A stretch of DNA of 55,800 nucleotides from Candidatus Endonucleibacter bathymodioli (GCA_030674915.1 JASXSV010000022.1:1-55800); one strand, 5' to 3'; positions 9,399 to 19,436 are shown, numbered from the stretch's first letter. Numbers and translations: made by a program. Notes: a model not told the origin generated them from the letters alone.

Positions 9399-9719
9399 AT
9401 GACCCGATCTGAATTGATTGAAAGAATAGTGGAATTACAACTGCAGTTATCTATTAAGGATGTAGAGATGGCGGTTAAGACGGTGATTGACCAGATGGCG
9501 CATGCTCTCTCTAACGGTAACCGTATTGAAATACGTGGATTTGGTGGCTTTTCTCTTCATTACAGACCACCCAAGTCTGGGAGAAATCCAAAGACAGGTG
9601 AGACTATTCATCTGAAAGAAAAATATGTGCCTCATTTCAAACCAGGAAAGGATATGCGTAATCGCGTTAATAAATTGAGCACTGCAGAAAGCACTGTAGA
9701 AAGCACTGTAGAAAGCTGA
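9399..9719 (+). CDS. ihfB: Integration host factor subunit beta
   Basis: A small DNA-bending protein that pairs with IhfA and acts in recombination, replication and transcription. It starts [10 protein letters not shown] as IhfB usually does. The body shows the HU/IHF fold, with [19 protein letters not shown] and the DNA-binding arm [10 protein letters not shown] near residues 60-70, including the Pro that intercalates into the minor groove. The ribosome binding site AAGGAAG is well placed. At 106 residues it is about ten longer than usual. The extra C-terminal tail comes from a 12-bp unit (gcactgtagaaa) present three times, giving Ser-Thr-Val-Glu repeats. The core is intact, so I expect function. 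Confidence 0.92.
   Translation: MTRSELIERIVELQLQLSIKDVEMAVKTVIDQMAHALSNGNRIEIRGFGGFSLHYRPPKSGRNPKTGETIHLKEKYVPHFKPGKDMRNRVNKLSTAESTVESTVES
9679..9714 (+). repeat. 3 x 12-bp tandem repeat in the ihfB 3' end
   Basis: Three copies of GCACTG[CT]AGAAA in a row keep the reading frame and encode a repeated S-T-[AV]-E. The IhfB family does not normally have this tail, so it looks like recent slippage. Confidence 0.8.
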
Positions 9720-9776
9720 AAGCGTGACTTTTAAGGAAGTCTATAACTATTTGAGTGACATTGGCAGTTATCCCTA

Positions 9777-10688
9777 GATTTCCACAATAACCGACACATT
9801 TGGAATTAATTTGAGAGTAGCTGTTCATAGGCTGTAGTTCTCACACAACGAACTAGGTGACCACATGGAAAACTCTTACAAGCAACTGACTCTGTCAATA
9901 ATACGACATAGCCTGCAAAGGCGCAAGACGGCGACCAGCTTCACAAAAGAACTGATATGGCAAGTCGGCAGGTGAAGTCCCAACTAGACTGAGGCTTTAC
10001 ACCTGAGCAAATTGCAGGGCGCAGGAAACTAGAGCTTTTAAGGACGGAATTGGTTACTAGATCATCTATCCCTTGATCAAAAAAAACAATGGTGCTGTCT
10101 TCTCCTGCTACCGATATCGTAAGGGCGTTAAGGGCGTCAAGGGCGTTAAGACTGGAGCCAATTGAAGACCGGATCTCGTAGATATTGATGAGCCCTTTTC
10201 TATGCGAATCTGAAGAAATAGGTCAGCCACTGGGAAGATAATACCTTTCACGACCTCGACGGGCATTTTGTACATTGACTTACCTCGTATCGAAACTTCT
10301 TTTAACAGCCAGAGTTAAAAATAAAACAAAAACAATGAGGCAGGCCACCAAAAATATGCTACTACCTTACGAGAGTAACTGTAAGACCATTACTCTTGAT
10401 AGCGGTGGTGAGCTCGCCGACCACGCAAGCATAGTTCAGGCATTAGGTTGTAATATATATTTTGCTAAGGCCTTACCACTCATGGCAACGTGGATTTAAC
10501 TAGAATACTAATAGTCTACTGTGGCAATTATTCCCGAAGGGACTGAAGCTTAACTGTTTCTAGCAAAATGAAATAAACGAGTCTCAATTTTCAATCAACA
10601 TACGGACGCGAAAAGCCTTAAACTACCTTAATCCTACTGAGCATTAATCGGACAAGCATGTGTCACTTATGCTGGCAATCTAGGATTT
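9777..10688 (+). mobile_element. IS30-family element (type C), decayed copy 1
   Basis: It begins with the terminal repeat TTTCCACAATAACCGACACA and carries scattered transposase pieces in all three frames: MENSYKQLTLSII near 9865, TKELIW, YRYRKGVKG, TITLDSGGELADHA near 10390 and a C-terminal scrap near 10570-10680. A better preserved relative lies at 25607-26462. Three 9-bp units (AAGGGCGT[TC]) at 10121-10147 are a small expansion absent from that relative. No function is left. Confidence 0.6.
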
Positions 10689-10867
10689 AAGCCATAACCC
10701 TGTAATCGTTAGTGTTATATTTATAGAGTACTGGCTATTATTTTGTTTGATTATCGGTAAGAGGTAAAGGTCATGGTAAATTAAAATGAAATTTTTATCT
10801 GGTAATCGTTGCTTGACAGTAGCTAATAGTTGTATTGTGTATACTCTCATAGGAGCTAGTATTTACA

Positions 10868-11194
10868 ATGACTACAACATTGATGGTGTGGATTAAGCGT
10901 ATTTTTGTAGCATTCCTGTTATTATTAATGTTGATTCTTTTGGTCAATTTTACTGCATCCAATGCTGGTGAAGTACAGCTTAAGTTATTTTCCTGGCATA
11001 TAATTTCCTTAAAAATATCCGCACTAGCTATTAGCTCATTTGTGTTCGGTGGAGTTGCAGGATTGATAGTTGCAGCATCATCTATTATACGACTACAGTT
11101 GAAAAACTCTTGTTTGAAACGAAAAATAGATCGAAGAAATACAAAGCTACAAAAATTACGAAGTAGCACGCTCAAAGGACTGACTGATGTCTGA
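10868..11194 (+). CDS. lapA: Lipopolysaccharide assembly protein A (DUF1049)
   Basis: A small inner-membrane protein encoded next to lapB and linked to control of LPS synthesis. The 108 residues show two membrane segments, roughly 10-27 (IFVAFLLLLMLILLVNF) and 43-65 (SALAISSFVFGGVAGLIVAASSI), then a basic cytoplasmic tail with coiled-coil character (RLQLKNSCLKRKIDRR), as expected. It overlaps lapB by eight bases, so the two are one operon. AGGAG lies 12 bases before the start. A TTGACA at 10813 and a TATACT at 10840 lie upstream, but their 21-base spacing is too wide for a standard promoter. Confidence 0.88.
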   Translation: MTTTLMVWIKRIFVAFLLLLMLILLVNFTASNAGEVQLKLFSWHIISLKISALAISSFVFGGVAGLIVAASSIIRLQLKNSCLKRKIDRRNTKLQKLRSSTLKGLTDV

Positions 11195-12359
11195 CCTTGC
11201 CCTTTTGATGCTGTTATTTTTTGCTATAATAATTGGTTACATGCTGGGTCGTTATTGTTATCAAAAAAGATTTAAAGAGCATAGATCAGTCATCTCTAAG
11301 AGTTACTTTATAGGTCTGAACTATCTGCTAAATGAGCAACCCGATGCAGCTATCGATACTTTTATTAACGCTCTCGATATTACTGACGACACCATCGACA
11401 CATATTTAGCACTAGGCACCTTATTTTGTAAGCGCGGGGAAGTAGATCGCTCCATAAGAATTCATCAAGAACTGCTAGCAAGGCCAAGTCTTACTCCCTC
11501 CCAATCAATCAAGGTTCAGCTAGAGCTCGCTAAAGACTATATGTGCGCAGGTCTTTTCGATAGAGCGGAAGGCATTCTAGTAGAGTTAATCAGTCATAAT
11601 CATGAGTTTAAATATGACGCGCTGCAGCAATTACTAAAAATATATGAACAGGAAAAAGAATGGCTGAAAGCGATTGATGTTGCAGAACGTCTGGGTCGCC
11701 ACCAGAAACCAATCTACTCTAAGACCTTATCTTTCTATTATTGCGAGCAGGCTGAGCAACACCTTGACAAAAATAACCGGGTTGCTGCACACCGGTATAT
11801 AAAAAACGCTTTTGGGCGTGATAAAAATTGTGTCCGGGCAAGCTTACTAATGGCTAGAATGGATTATGAAGAAGGACGATATCGCGATGCAGTAAAGACC
11901 CTTGAGCGAATTGCAAAGCAGGATCTGAAATACATTCCTTTATCCATTCCGCTACTGGAACTCTCTTATGCCAACCTGCAAAATGTTAAAGGCTTGGGTG
12001 CGTATTTATCCAAATGCCTTAATGAGAAGCCTTTCAGCACACTTATTCTTGCCATGACCGACTTACTGGAAAAAGAGCAAGGACAGCACCATGCGTTGGA
12101 GTTTCTAGTTAATCAACTACACAGGCAGCCAACTCTGAAAGGCCTGGCGAAATTAATTCAGCTCCAACAGGTGATGGGACAGGAAAAATATGAAGATAGC
12201 TTTAATCTTTTTCGTGTTTTGACAAAAAAGATGCTAGATCTCAAGCCTGTATTTAGCTGTGGCTCCTGTGGTTTTAGCGGGAAAAAGATGCACTGGCAGT
12301 GTCCAAGCTGTAGAGCCTGGGGGTGCGTATCCCCGATAGAAGGGATAGAAGGAGAATAA
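11187..12359 (+). CDS. lapB: Lipopolysaccharide assembly protein B (TPR and rubredoxin-type protein)
   Basis: LapB (YciM) is an inner-membrane TPR protein that promotes FtsH-dependent turnover of LpxC and so sets LPS synthesis. The 390 residues match the E. coli protein in length. Residues 1-20 are a membrane anchor (LALLMLLFFAIIIGYMLG). TPR repeats follow (NEQPDAAIDTFINAL, GEVDRSIRIHQELL, GLFDRAEGILVELI). The C-terminus holds the zinc rubredoxin-like fold with CGSCG near 357 and CPSCRAWG near 371, four cysteines in two pairs. It is coupled to lapA by overlapping frames. Everything needed is present. Confidence 0.93.
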   Translation: MSDLALLMLLFFAIIIGYMLGRYCYQKRFKEHRSVISKSYFIGLNYLLNEQPDAAIDTFINALDITDDTIDTYLALGTLFCKRGEVDRSIRIHQELLARPSLTPSQSIKVQLELAKDYMCAGLFDRAEGILVELISHNHEFKYDALQQLLKIYEQEKEWLKAIDVAERLGRHQKPIYSKTLSFYYCEQAEQHLDKNNRVAAHRYIKNAFGRDKNCVRASLLMARMDYEEGRYRDAVKTLERIAKQDLKYIPLSIPLLELSYANLQNVKGLGAYLSKCLNEKPFSTLILAMTDLLEKEQGQHHALEFLVNQLHRQPTLKGLAKLIQLQQVMGQEKYEDSFNLFRVLTKKMLDLKPVFSCGSCGFSGKKMHWQCPSCRAWGCVSPIEGIEGE

Positions 12360-12444
12360 TCAGCTGTTGGATATGAAATCTAAGGTTGCTGAATAGTTTC
12401 AAACACCTACCCCACCTACCTCAGATAGTATCATAGGCTTAGCT

Positions 12445-12483
12445 CGCATACCATCTACTCACACTGCCAATGGTAACTGGTAA
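12445..12483 (-). repeat. Family M repeat, fragment
   Basis: Only the right-hand part is kept: ATCTACTCACACTGCCAATGGTAACTGG, matching the same part of the copies at 21488-21510 and 23120-23147. Confidence 0.5.
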
Positions 12484-12669
12484 ACTGCTGCGTAAAAATA
12501 GCGGAATTATCAAGGTAACGACTCTGGTTCGACTTGCCCTAGGCTTTAAAACCTGATGCTGAGCTGTTAAAAATGGCGTCTTTCATTAATATTATCGTGA
12601 AACGGCGAAACCACGGGCAAACAAGAATGAGGCTGACAAGGCCACTCCTGCTTTTTACAAACTTAAATT

Positions 12670-12732
12670 TATACCCATTCCTCTTTATGGTTTGATGTTG
12701 TTGACTACTCTCACCTTCAATGGTAATTTATA
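12670..12732 (-). repeat. Family M repeat, short form (63 bp)
   Basis: It begins TATACCCATTCCTCTTTATG, continues with the core GATGTTGTTGACTACTCTCA and ends with the other inverted repeat CCTTCAATGGTAATTTATA. The middle of the full element is missing. Similar short forms occur at 29564-29628 (65 bp) and 35169-35227 (59 bp). Confidence 0.75.
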
Positions 12733-12994
12733 TTTTCGCTAACTCGCCCCTGCACTGCATCTAAAGTGATCAACAATGCAACAATGGAGCACATGAATAA
12801 AGCCAATATTTATAGCTCCAAGAGAGGGATATGAGTATAGATAAGGGAAACGCTTGTCTATTTGTTTTTTGGGTCTTTAGAAATGCACCCAGTCGCACGT
12901 AGCGTCGATATTCTAGGGCGGTAGCGTGCAAAATTATAATTATACAAGAAAGCTTATATAGCTTCCAGATATTAACTTAACATATACGCTTAAG

Positions 12995-13127
12995 TTACAT
13001 CCATTACCGTTGAGGCTGTGAGCTGTGAGAAGGCGGCAAATAAGAGAAGCATTATAAGCCTACGAGCGGAGGTGATTTGGATACGTAAGAAAGTCAACAA
13101 CCTCACTCCTCCATGGAGAATGACATA
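12995..13127 (+). repeat. Family M repeat, full length (about 133 bp)
   Basis: The left end TACATCCATTACCGTTGAGG pairs with the right end CCTCCATGGAGAATGACATA as an inverted repeat. The interior has GCCTACGAGCGGAGGTGATT and GTCAACAACCTCACTCC. It lies about 50 bp ahead of the O-antigen ligase-like gene and could influence its transcription or leader structure (inference). Confidence 0.75.
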
Positions 13128-13177
13128 ACATCCAAAGCATTTGATGTTATCATGCTGAGTAAAAGTATGCCACCATC

Positions 13178-14350
13178 GTGAATCTACAAGTAACAGAGTC
13201 CACACAAAACATGCTGATAAAGCTCAAACAAAACGTTGCCGAAAAATATTGCTTTGCTTTTTTATTTATAGCACTACTTTCTATTGTCACTATCGATAAT
13301 GACAAGTTGGTTATTAACATATACCGACTATTAATTTGTTTACCTATATTAATTTTATCAAGGTGGTCAGATATAGTTTGTTTTTTAAAGCAGCCATTTG
13401 TAAAACGATATTTGCTGTTAACGACATTCTGCTTATCCAGCTTGCTATGGTCTGATCCGGGTCACATAAAAAATGTATTTCTTAAGCTTTTAACCATAAC
13501 GGTGTTTTTGTATCTAATCTATCTTGTCTTTGTTTACCAAACGTCTTATTTTTATAAATTAGATTCTATTTATATTTTTTTATCAACGACCGTGCTTTCT
13601 TTATTTATTTTATATTATTTTGGAGGAAATATTCCAGCCGAAGATACTTATGGTGTTTTTGGCAACAGAAATGAAATAGCTTGGTTTTTTGCTATTTCTT
13701 GTGTGATTTCAGGATATAAACTAATATCAGAAAAATTTGATATTTATTTATTCAGTATTTTTCTGATTACCATAAGTACTGTTTTGGTTATTGCTTCAAG
13801 AGCTTCCATACTGGCCGTTCTTGTTGGTTTATTATTTTCTATTATTATCACCCCTTTTAAACCTAAAGCTAAGAGCTTGTTGTTGTTACTGTGGTTTATC
13901 TGCCTGTTGACTCCACTGCATATTACTCACGACAGGATGACTCATAGCTTAATTCAACGAGCTGATTCAGGCAGGTTTGAAATTTATAGCAATGCCTTTA
14001 ACGAGATAACAGAGAGTACAATGACTTTTTTCCTGGGCCATGGCATGGCTACAAGCTCAAGAAACCTATTACATTCTGATCTGATAATAGGTCATTGGCA
14101 TTCAATATATTTAAACATGATGTACTACTGTGGACTAACGGGCTTGCTGTTAATGCTTTATTTCTTGTTTTATCGTTTTTGGTTGTTATACAGAAATAAA
14201 ACTACTATTTGTGTATGGGATGTTGTAGTTTTAAGTATGGGCGTAGCTCTATTATTTGATGGCAATAACATTTATAGCTATCCTGGCGGGGTATTTATGA
14301 GCTTTGTATTACCCGTATTTTTTGCAAATATTTCAAGTAATAAACCGTGA
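13178..14350 (+). CDS. O-antigen ligase / Wzy-type polymerase family membrane protein
   Basis: A polytopic inner-membrane protein of the O-antigen ligase (Wzy_C) family, whose members join or polymerise lipid-linked glycans on the periplasmic side. About ten hydrophobic segments are visible across 390 residues. A large loop precedes the family's characteristic C-terminal part: a stretch with FLGHGM and then GHWHSIYLNMMYYCGLTGLLL, containing the conserved His of the ligase/polymerase motif. VFGNRNEIAWFFAIS near residue 160 also fits. The start used is GTG at 13178; an ATG at 13211 (MLIKLKQ) is an alternative. It is more AT-rich than neighbouring genes. It stands alone, but could serve the glycan locus at 43-50 kb or LPS. 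WaaL and Wzy cannot be told apart from sequence. Confidence 0.75.
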   Translation: MNLQVTESTQNMLIKLKQNVAEKYCFAFLFIALLSIVTIDNDKLVINIYRLLICLPILILSRWSDIVCFLKQPFVKRYLLLTTFCLSSLLWSDPGHIKNVFLKLLTITVFLYLIYLVFVYQTSYFYKLDSIYIFLSTTVLSLFILYYFGGNIPAEDTYGVFGNRNEIAWFFAISCVISGYKLISEKFDIYLFSIFLITISTVLVIASRASILAVLVGLLFSIIITPFKPKAKSLLLLLWFICLLTPLHITHDRMTHSLIQRADSGRFEIYSNAFNEITESTMTFFLGHGMATSSRNLLHSDLIIGHWHSIYLNMMYYCGLTGLLLMLYFLFYRFWLLYRNKTTICVWDVVVLSMGVALLFDGNNIYSYPGGVFMSFVLPVFFANISSNKP

Positions 14351-14473
14351 AACAATCTAACAGAGATAATTATTATTATAAATTATACTTTACATAAATA
14401 ATACTGACAACAATGCTACAAAACCTGTGGAAAATCTCTTTATTTTATAACGGGAACTGGTTTGACTGATTAT

Positions 14474-14513
14474 TATACCCACTCCCCTTGAAGGTGTAAT
14501 GTTAATGGGTATA
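14474..14513 (-). repeat. Family M repeat, minimal form (40 bp)
   Basis: TATACCCACTCCCCTTGAAG is followed almost at once by GTTAATGGGTATA: essentially the two inverted ends with the interior deleted. It lies between the ligase-like gene and an IS5 scrap. Confidence 0.75.
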
Positions 14514-14586
14514 TAATTCCTGATTAATCCAGAATTATTTAGACGCATTGAGGTTATAAATCTAATATCATTGTTCAGAGATTCCC

Positions 14587-14755
14587 CAAGGAACACAAGA
14601 TTCCATTTTCTCAAGAAATAACTCTTTTCGCGTTTTGCGTTTTTTGGCTGCGTAGCTGAGCGACGCAAAACTTTGTTGTTTCATTTTGGATAACCGGTTT
14701 GCCATAGCAATACTATTGTACTAGGTTTTGGAGATTCAATCAGAGATTCCCTAGA
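14587..14755 (-). mobile_element. IS5-family (type C) end fragment
   Basis: It matches the transposase N-terminal end of the element at 24078-25262 (minus strand MKQQSFASLSYAAKKRKTRKELF) and ends with the inverted repeat TTCAATCAGAGATTCC. Here the codon after KTRK is GAG (Glu), whereas the longer copy has TAG, so this fragment preserves the older sequence. Confidence 0.7.
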
Positions 14756-15110
14756 GGAGACATCAAGCAATATTGTTCCTAGGTCAATTGCTGGTAATAT
14801 CCAGTCATAACCACATCTCACCTCATCACTTCATCACTTACCGAAGAACAGGTCGAGAGTATACCTTCAGTTCAAAACTCCTTTTTCCTAGCTGTTTCGA
14901 TAATGCACTTAAGATTTGAATTCTCGACAGAATATATTTCAATACTAAAAGAAAAAGCAAACATACGAGTAGAATAATGTGTTAGAAAAAAGACCCTACC
15001 CGTATAACTATCTTGCACACAAAGTCACTAAAAATGCACGCAGCACGAAAGAGGCAAGGCACATTTCCTCCCACTACATTAACTATATCGATTACAATAG
15101 CAATAACTCT
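14756..15110. other. Intergenic, no gene seen
   Basis: About 350 bases downstream of gyrA (which is on the other strand) with no conserved reading frame, no clear terminator hairpin and no repeat copy. Confidence 0.4.
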
Positions 15111-17894
15111 TTAATCTACCATATCGTCTTTATCCGCGTCATCCGCGTCGATATCTGCTCCCCCAAGTTCATCTGACTCTGAATCTGACTCTGAATCTGA
15201 CTCTGACTCTGACTCTGACTCTGACTCTGACTCTGACTCTGACTCTGACTCTGACTCTGACTCTGACTCTGAATCTGAATCTGAATCTGAATCTGAATCT
15301 GAATCTGAATCTGAATCTGAATCTAACTCTGAATCTAACTCCGAATCTAACTCAAATTCAGGTGCATCAGGCTCTGCAACCCTGGCAATCCCTACAAGTT
15401 TCTCATCCTGACCAACTTTAATCAGAGTAACTCCTTGGGTATTCCTTCCTAAAGAAGACACCCCTTCAACACTTGTTCTAATCAGAGTACCTTGATCTGA
15501 GATCAACATAATCTGCTCATGAATGGACACTTGAATAGCCCCAACCATTTCACCATTTCGCTCGGTGCACTGCATGGCAATAACTCCTTGCCCTCCCCTG
15601 CCGGTAATACGGAAGTCTTCAACCGGTGTCCGCTTACCATAACCTTTTTCACTAGCGGTTAAAATCTGGGCGTTATCCTCCGGAATAATCAAAGAAATAA
15701 GTCGCTGCCCATCCTTCAGCTTTATACCTCTGACGCCTCGAGCTGTCCTGCCCATAGCACGCACATCAGTTTCTTCGAACTGAATAGCTTTACCTGCACT
15801 GGACAACAGCATCACCTTAGCATCTCCCCTGGTAATTTCCACCCCTACCAAAGTATCTCCATCATCTAAATTTAGAGCAATAAGTCCGCTAGAACGAGGA
15901 CGAGAGAACAGCTCAAGCGGCGTTTTCTTCACCGTACCGTTCATAGTAGCCATAAATACATACTGCCCCTCTCCATACTCTTCAACTGGCAGAACAGCTG
16001 TCACACGTTCATCTTTTTCCAGAGGAAGAATATTCACCAACGGACGGCCTCTAGATGTTCGGCTTGCCTGGGGAATTTGGTATACTTTCAACCAGTAAAC
16101 CTTACCTCTGTCTGAAAAGCACAAAATCTGGGTATGAGTATTCGCCACCAGCATGTGCTCTACGTAATCTTCTTCTTTCACCGAAGCCGCTGACTTACCC
16201 CTACCACCCCTACGTTGTGCTTGATAGTTATCAAGAGAAGTTGTTTTTGCATACCCTCCGTGGGACAAGGTAACCACCATGTCTTCTTCATCAATCAAGT
16301 CTTCAACGGTCAGATCCAGACGAGAGCTGGTAATTTCCGTGCGCCGATCATCACCAAACTCATCTCGTGCACTTTCTAGTTCTTCACGAATAACCTGTCG
16401 AAGTGTTTCAGGGTTAGCTAAAATCATCATCAATTCCGCAATACGCTCCAGCAATTCACGGTATTCGGTTAATAGCTTTTCATGCTCAAGACCAGTCAAA
16501 CGATGCAAGCGCATTTCTAGAATAGCCTGAGCCTGAGTCGGCGACAGGTAATAGCTACCATCACGCAAGCCGTAAATCTCCGGCAACTCATCAGGACGAC
16601 AGGCGTCAGCACCAGCTCGCTCAGCCATAGCAGTCATATGCCCAGGACTCCACGCCTCCCCAATCAACTTTTCTTTAGCTTCAGCAGAAGACGGAGATTT
16701 TTTAATCAGTTGAATAACCGGATCAATATTGGATAGCGCAACTGCCAAACCTTCGAGAATATGACCTCGCTCTCGGGCCTTTCTCAGCTCATAAACCGTT
16801 CTCCGTGTTACCACTTCACGACGGTGACGAATAAAAGCTTCAATCAACTGCTTAAGGTTCAATAACTTAGGCTGGCCATCGACCAAAGCGACCACGTTAA
16901 TGCCAAAAACCGATTCCATTTGCGTCTGAGAATAAAGATTATTCAAAACAACCTCAGCATTTTCACCACGCCGTAACTCAATCACCACACGCATCCCATC
17001 TTTATCAGATTCGTCCCTTAACTCAGAGATACCTTCAATCTTTTTTTCTTTGACCAACTCTGCTATTTTTTCAATCAAGCGAGCTTTATTCACTTGGTAT
17101 GGAAGTTCAGCAATAATAATTGTACTTTTGTTTCGCTTCTCATCTGTCTCAATACGAGCCCGCGCCCTAATGTAAATACGACCACGCCCAGTGCGATAGG
17201 CCTGCAAAATACCGGCACGGCCATTAATAATCGCAGCCGTAGGAAAGTCAGGCCCAGGAATGTAATCCATCAGGTTATCAACGGTCAGCGTCTCATCATC
17301 CAATAACGCTAAACAACCACTGATCACTTCACGTAGGTTATGGGGAGGGATATTCGTTGCCATCCCCACAGCAATACCGGATGAGCCATTAACCAACAAA
17401 TTAGGAATACGAGTCGGCATCACCGCAGGAATCTGTTCAGTACCATCATAATTGGGGACGAAATCTACCGTTTCTTTGTCCAAATCAGCCAATAACTGAT
17501 GGGAAATCTTATCCATGCGGATTTCTGTATACCGCATGGCTGCAGCAGAATCACCATCAATAGAACCAAAATTACCCTGTCCATCTACCAACATGTAACG
17601 GAGAGAAAATGGCTGAGCCATCCGAACAATAGTGTCATAAACAGCAGAATCACCATGGGGGTGATATTTACCAATAACATCACCAACAATACGTGCTGAT
17701 TTCTTGTATGGTTTGTTCCAGTCATTGTTTAACTCACTCATGGCAAACAACACCCGCCGATGAACAGGCTTAAGACCATCCCGCACATCAGGCAAAGCCC
17801 GACCAACAATGACGCTCATCGCATAGTCCAGATAGGACTTCTTGAGCTCATCCTCAATATTTACCAGTAAAATCTCTTTGCCGATATCAGTCAT
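15111..17894 (-). CDS. gyrA: DNA gyrase subunit A, with an unusual Ser-Asp/Ser-Glu repeat tail
   Basis: Breaks and rejoins DNA in the gyrase A2B2 complex that introduces negative supercoils. I start at ATG 17894 ([20 protein letters not shown]), which matches the family N-terminus; the open frame extends 24 codons further up but without family similarity. The catalytic Tyr lies in [10 protein letters not shown]; the quinolone-resistance region [15 protein letters not shown] has the sensitive Ser and Asp. The GyrA box QRRGGRGK and the beta-propeller C-terminal repeats follow. At 927 residues it exceeds the usual 870-890. The surplus is an acidic tail of about 60 residues of alternating Ser-Asp and Ser-Glu, encoded by hexamer repeats at 15174-15350, before a final acidic end. 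E. coli GyrA also ends in an acidic tail that tunes supercoiling, but not one of this type. Confidence 0.95.
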   Translation of the reverse strand: MTDIGKEILLVNIEDELKKSYLDYAMSVIVGRALPDVRDGLKPVHRRVLFAMSELNNDWNKPYKKSARIVGDVIGKYHPHGDSAVYDTIVRMAQPFSLRYMLVDGQGNFGSIDGDSAAAMRYTEIRMDKISHQLLADLDKETVDFVPNYDGTEQIPAVMPTRIPNLLVNGSSGIAVGMATNIPPHNLREVISGCLALLDDETLTVDNLMDYIPGPDFPTAAIINGRAGILQAYRTGRGRIYIRARARIETDEKRNKSTIIIAELPYQVNKARLIEKIAELVKEKKIEGISELRDESDKDGMRVVIELRRGENAEVVLNNLYSQTQMESVFGINVVALVDGQPKLLNLKQLIEAFIRHRREVVTRRTVYELRKARERGHILEGLAVALSNIDPVIQLIKKSPSSAEAKEKLIGEAWSPGHMTAMAERAGADACRPDELPEIYGLRDGSYYLSPTQAQAILEMRLHRLTGLEHEKLLTEYRELLERIAELMMILANPETLRQVIREELESARDEFGDDRRTEITSSRLDLTVEDLIDEEDMVVTLSHGGYAKTTSLDNYQAQRRGGRGKSAASVKEEDYVEHMLVANTHTQILCFSDRGKVYWLKVYQIPQASRTSRGRPLVNILPLEKDERVTAVLPVEEYGEGQYVFMATMNGTVKKTPLELFSRPRSSGLIALNLDDGDTLVGVEITRGDAKVMLLSSAGKAIQFEETDVRAMGRTARGVRGIKLKDGQRLISLIIPEDNAQILTASEKGYGKRTPVEDFRITGRGGQGVIAMQCTERNGEMVGAIQVSIHEQIMLISDQGTLIRTSVEGVSSLGRNTQGVTLIKVGQDEKLVGIARVAEPDAPEFELDSELDSELDSDSDSDSDSDSDSDSDSESESESESESESESESESESESESDSESDSESDELGGADIDADDADKDDMVD
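15174..15350 (-). repeat. Hexanucleotide tandem repeat inside gyrA
   Basis: On the plus strand, GACTCT occurs 12 times in succession (15199-15270), followed by GAATCT 9 times (15271-15324), with mixed units on both sides. As the unit is six bases, any gain or loss keeps the frame. The codon use is nearly pure (TCA-GAG and TCA-GAT), a sign of recent slippage. Confidence 0.9.
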
Positions 17895-18140
17895 GAAAAA
17901 CCAGTCGTCCTTTCGCTTACGCCCACCAGATAAGAAACAGTATTTTTTCCAAGTCCGCAAAACCAAATATAAACGGAACCCGTCTTGCTCAGTCTCCCCC
18001 CTTCCCCTTCATATCCACAGCAATTAAGCCAGAACACTCAATACATGATAACTAGTTACGGTAGTCAACCAAAAAACATCTCTCAGCCACACGCCAAAAT
18101 GCATCGTCACCTAAGATCATGAAATCTCACTCTTGCTAGC

Positions 18141-18266
18141 TATACCTATTTACTTTAAGGCATGAGGTTCTAGGCTGTTGCCACTCCCCCCAAACACTTA
18201 CTGTTTACAGGCTCCTGGGACCTAACTCGTTTTTAGCCTACTTATATTTTCATGGAAACAGGTATA
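18141..18266 (-). repeat. Family M repeat, full length (126 bp)
   Basis: The left end TATACCTATTTACTTTAAGG and the right end TTTTCATGGAAACAGGTATA are inverted repeats. Interior: CATGAGGTTCTAGGCTGTTG, then ...CTTACTG...GGCTCCTGGG. Both termini are TATACC/GGTATA. Confidence 0.8.
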
Positions 18267-18561
18267 GTTACTTTAGGTTAGAGCTGCTCTCATCAGCTTA
18301 AAGCAGCTTAAAGCAGATTGCCCAACCATTACTTTCAGTCCGCAGACAGTATATTGATTTATTGACACCAGAATACCATAAACCACCCCAATGCTGCGAG
18401 CCACTGCGACAATCAACATTAAATAAACCTATACTTGAAGCCTTAGACTCCAGTTAATTGAACTTTCCAAGCATATACACATAGTGATTAAAGTGAATGC
18501 GCGCAATTAACACCCCCCTCCCCTCGTCTAAGAAACGAGTAAAATCTGACACATTATTATC

Positions 18562-18690
18562 TATACCAGTTAATGTTTTAGGTTAAATAAACTGCAAACG
18601 AGCTAACCCCAACGAGCCTATGAGTAGTAGGTGATTGAGATGAGCTAGAACAGTCAATAACCTCACACATTCAAGGGAACTACGTGTATA
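18562..18690 (+). repeat. Family M repeat, full length (129 bp)
   Basis: The left end TATACCAGTTAATGTTTTAGG is inverted against ATTCAAGGGAACTACGTGTATA. The core AACAGTCAATAACCTCACAC is close to consensus, as is GAGCCTATGAGTAGTAGGTG. It ends 36 bases before the ubiG start. Confidence 0.8.
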
Positions 18691-18725
18691 ATACGTCATT
18701 GCTACCTCCAAATGAATAATCAATT

Positions 18726-19436
18726 ATGCCATCAACACAAAATGTAGACTCGGAAGAAATTGCAAAATTTGAACAATTGGCCAGCCGATGGTGGGATCCT
18801 GAAAGTGAATTTAATCCCCTTCATGCAATTAATCCTCTTCGCCTTAACTTTATTGATCAACGCATAGGCCTAGCCAAAAAAAAGGTTCTGGACGTAGGTT
18901 GTGGCGGTGGCATTTTAAGTGAGTCCATGGCCTTAAGAGGAGCCATAATAACCGGCATTGATATGGGTGACGCACCATTATCGGTAGCCCGCCTTCATAG
19001 CACTGAGTCCAACGTAGAAGTCAATTACCGTAAAATAACGGTAGAAGAGCTCGCCGAAGAAATGCCCAGTGAATTTGATGCAATAACCTGCCTAGAGATG
19101 CTAGAACATGTTCCGGATCCTGCCTCAGTGGTTCAAGCGTGCAGCAAGCTGCTGAAGCCAAACGGAGATATATTTTTTGCAACGCTGAATCGAACAACAA
19201 AATCATGGCTCTTTGCTATTATAGCTGCGGAGTATATTTTAAAAATACTACCCAAAGGCACCCACAAACATAGCAAATTTATCAAACCCCACGAACTTAG
19301 CCGATGGATGAGACAAAACAATATAAAACTCCGGGAAATATCCGGCCTGACTTACAATCCATTAACCAAAGTTTATCGTTTAAATAAAACTGACACTGAC
19401 GTCAATTACATCCTCCATGGTAAACTGCAAACCTGA
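18726..19436 (+). CDS. ubiG: Ubiquinone biosynthesis O-methyltransferase
   Basis: A SAM-dependent enzyme that carries out both O-methylation steps of ubiquinone synthesis. At 236 residues it matches the family. The N-terminal part [29 protein letters not shown] is a UbiG hallmark. Motif [15 protein letters not shown] is at about 57-70, EMLEHVPDP follows near 123. It is followed immediately by mupP (stop and next start abut) and then yciK, the same order as in Pseudomonas, so an operon is likely. The start is the ATG at 18726; no strong ribosome binding site is visible. Confidence 0.93.
   Translation: MPSTQNVDSEEIAKFEQLASRWWDPESEFNPLHAINPLRLNFIDQRIGLAKKKVLDVGCGGGILSESMALRGAIITGIDMGDAPLSVARLHSTESNVEVNYRKITVEELAEEMPSEFDAITCLEMLEHVPDPASVVQACSKLLKPNGDIFFATLNRTTKSWLFAIIAAEYILKILPKGTHKHSKFIKPHELSRWMRQNNIKLREISGLTYNPLTKVYRLNKTDTDVNYILHGKLQT

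Larger units (their letters stand above)
12360..13177. other. Intergenic region with three family M repeats
   Basis: Over 800 bases without a recognisable gene. It holds a short fragment (12445-12483), a 63-bp short-form copy (12670-12732) and a full-length copy (12995-13127) of family M. A possible further right-end scrap, GGGATATGAGTATA, lies near 12826. In related genomes other envelope genes follow lapB. Confidence 0.5.
17895..18725. other. Divergent intergenic region gyrA-ubiG with two family M repeats
   Basis: About 830 bases lie between the gyrA and ubiG starts, which are transcribed away from each other, so promoters for both should lie here. Two full-length family M copies (18141-18266 and 18562-18690) in opposite orientations fill much of it. 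In Pseudomonas, mtnA lies in this gap; it is absent. Confidence 0.5.

Noticed and set aside
10813..10845. TTGACA and TATACT upstream of lapA as a sigma-70 promoter
   Set aside because: The spacing is 21 bases, too far for a standard promoter; noted only in the lapA entry.
14390..14668. 92-codon minus-strand open frame after the ligase-like gene
   Set aside because: It combines an IS5 type C end, a minimal family M copy and intergenic sequence; accidental.
17895..17966. 24-codon N-terminal extension of gyrA
   Set aside because: Not similar to GyrA N-termini; the ATG at 17894 matches the family start.
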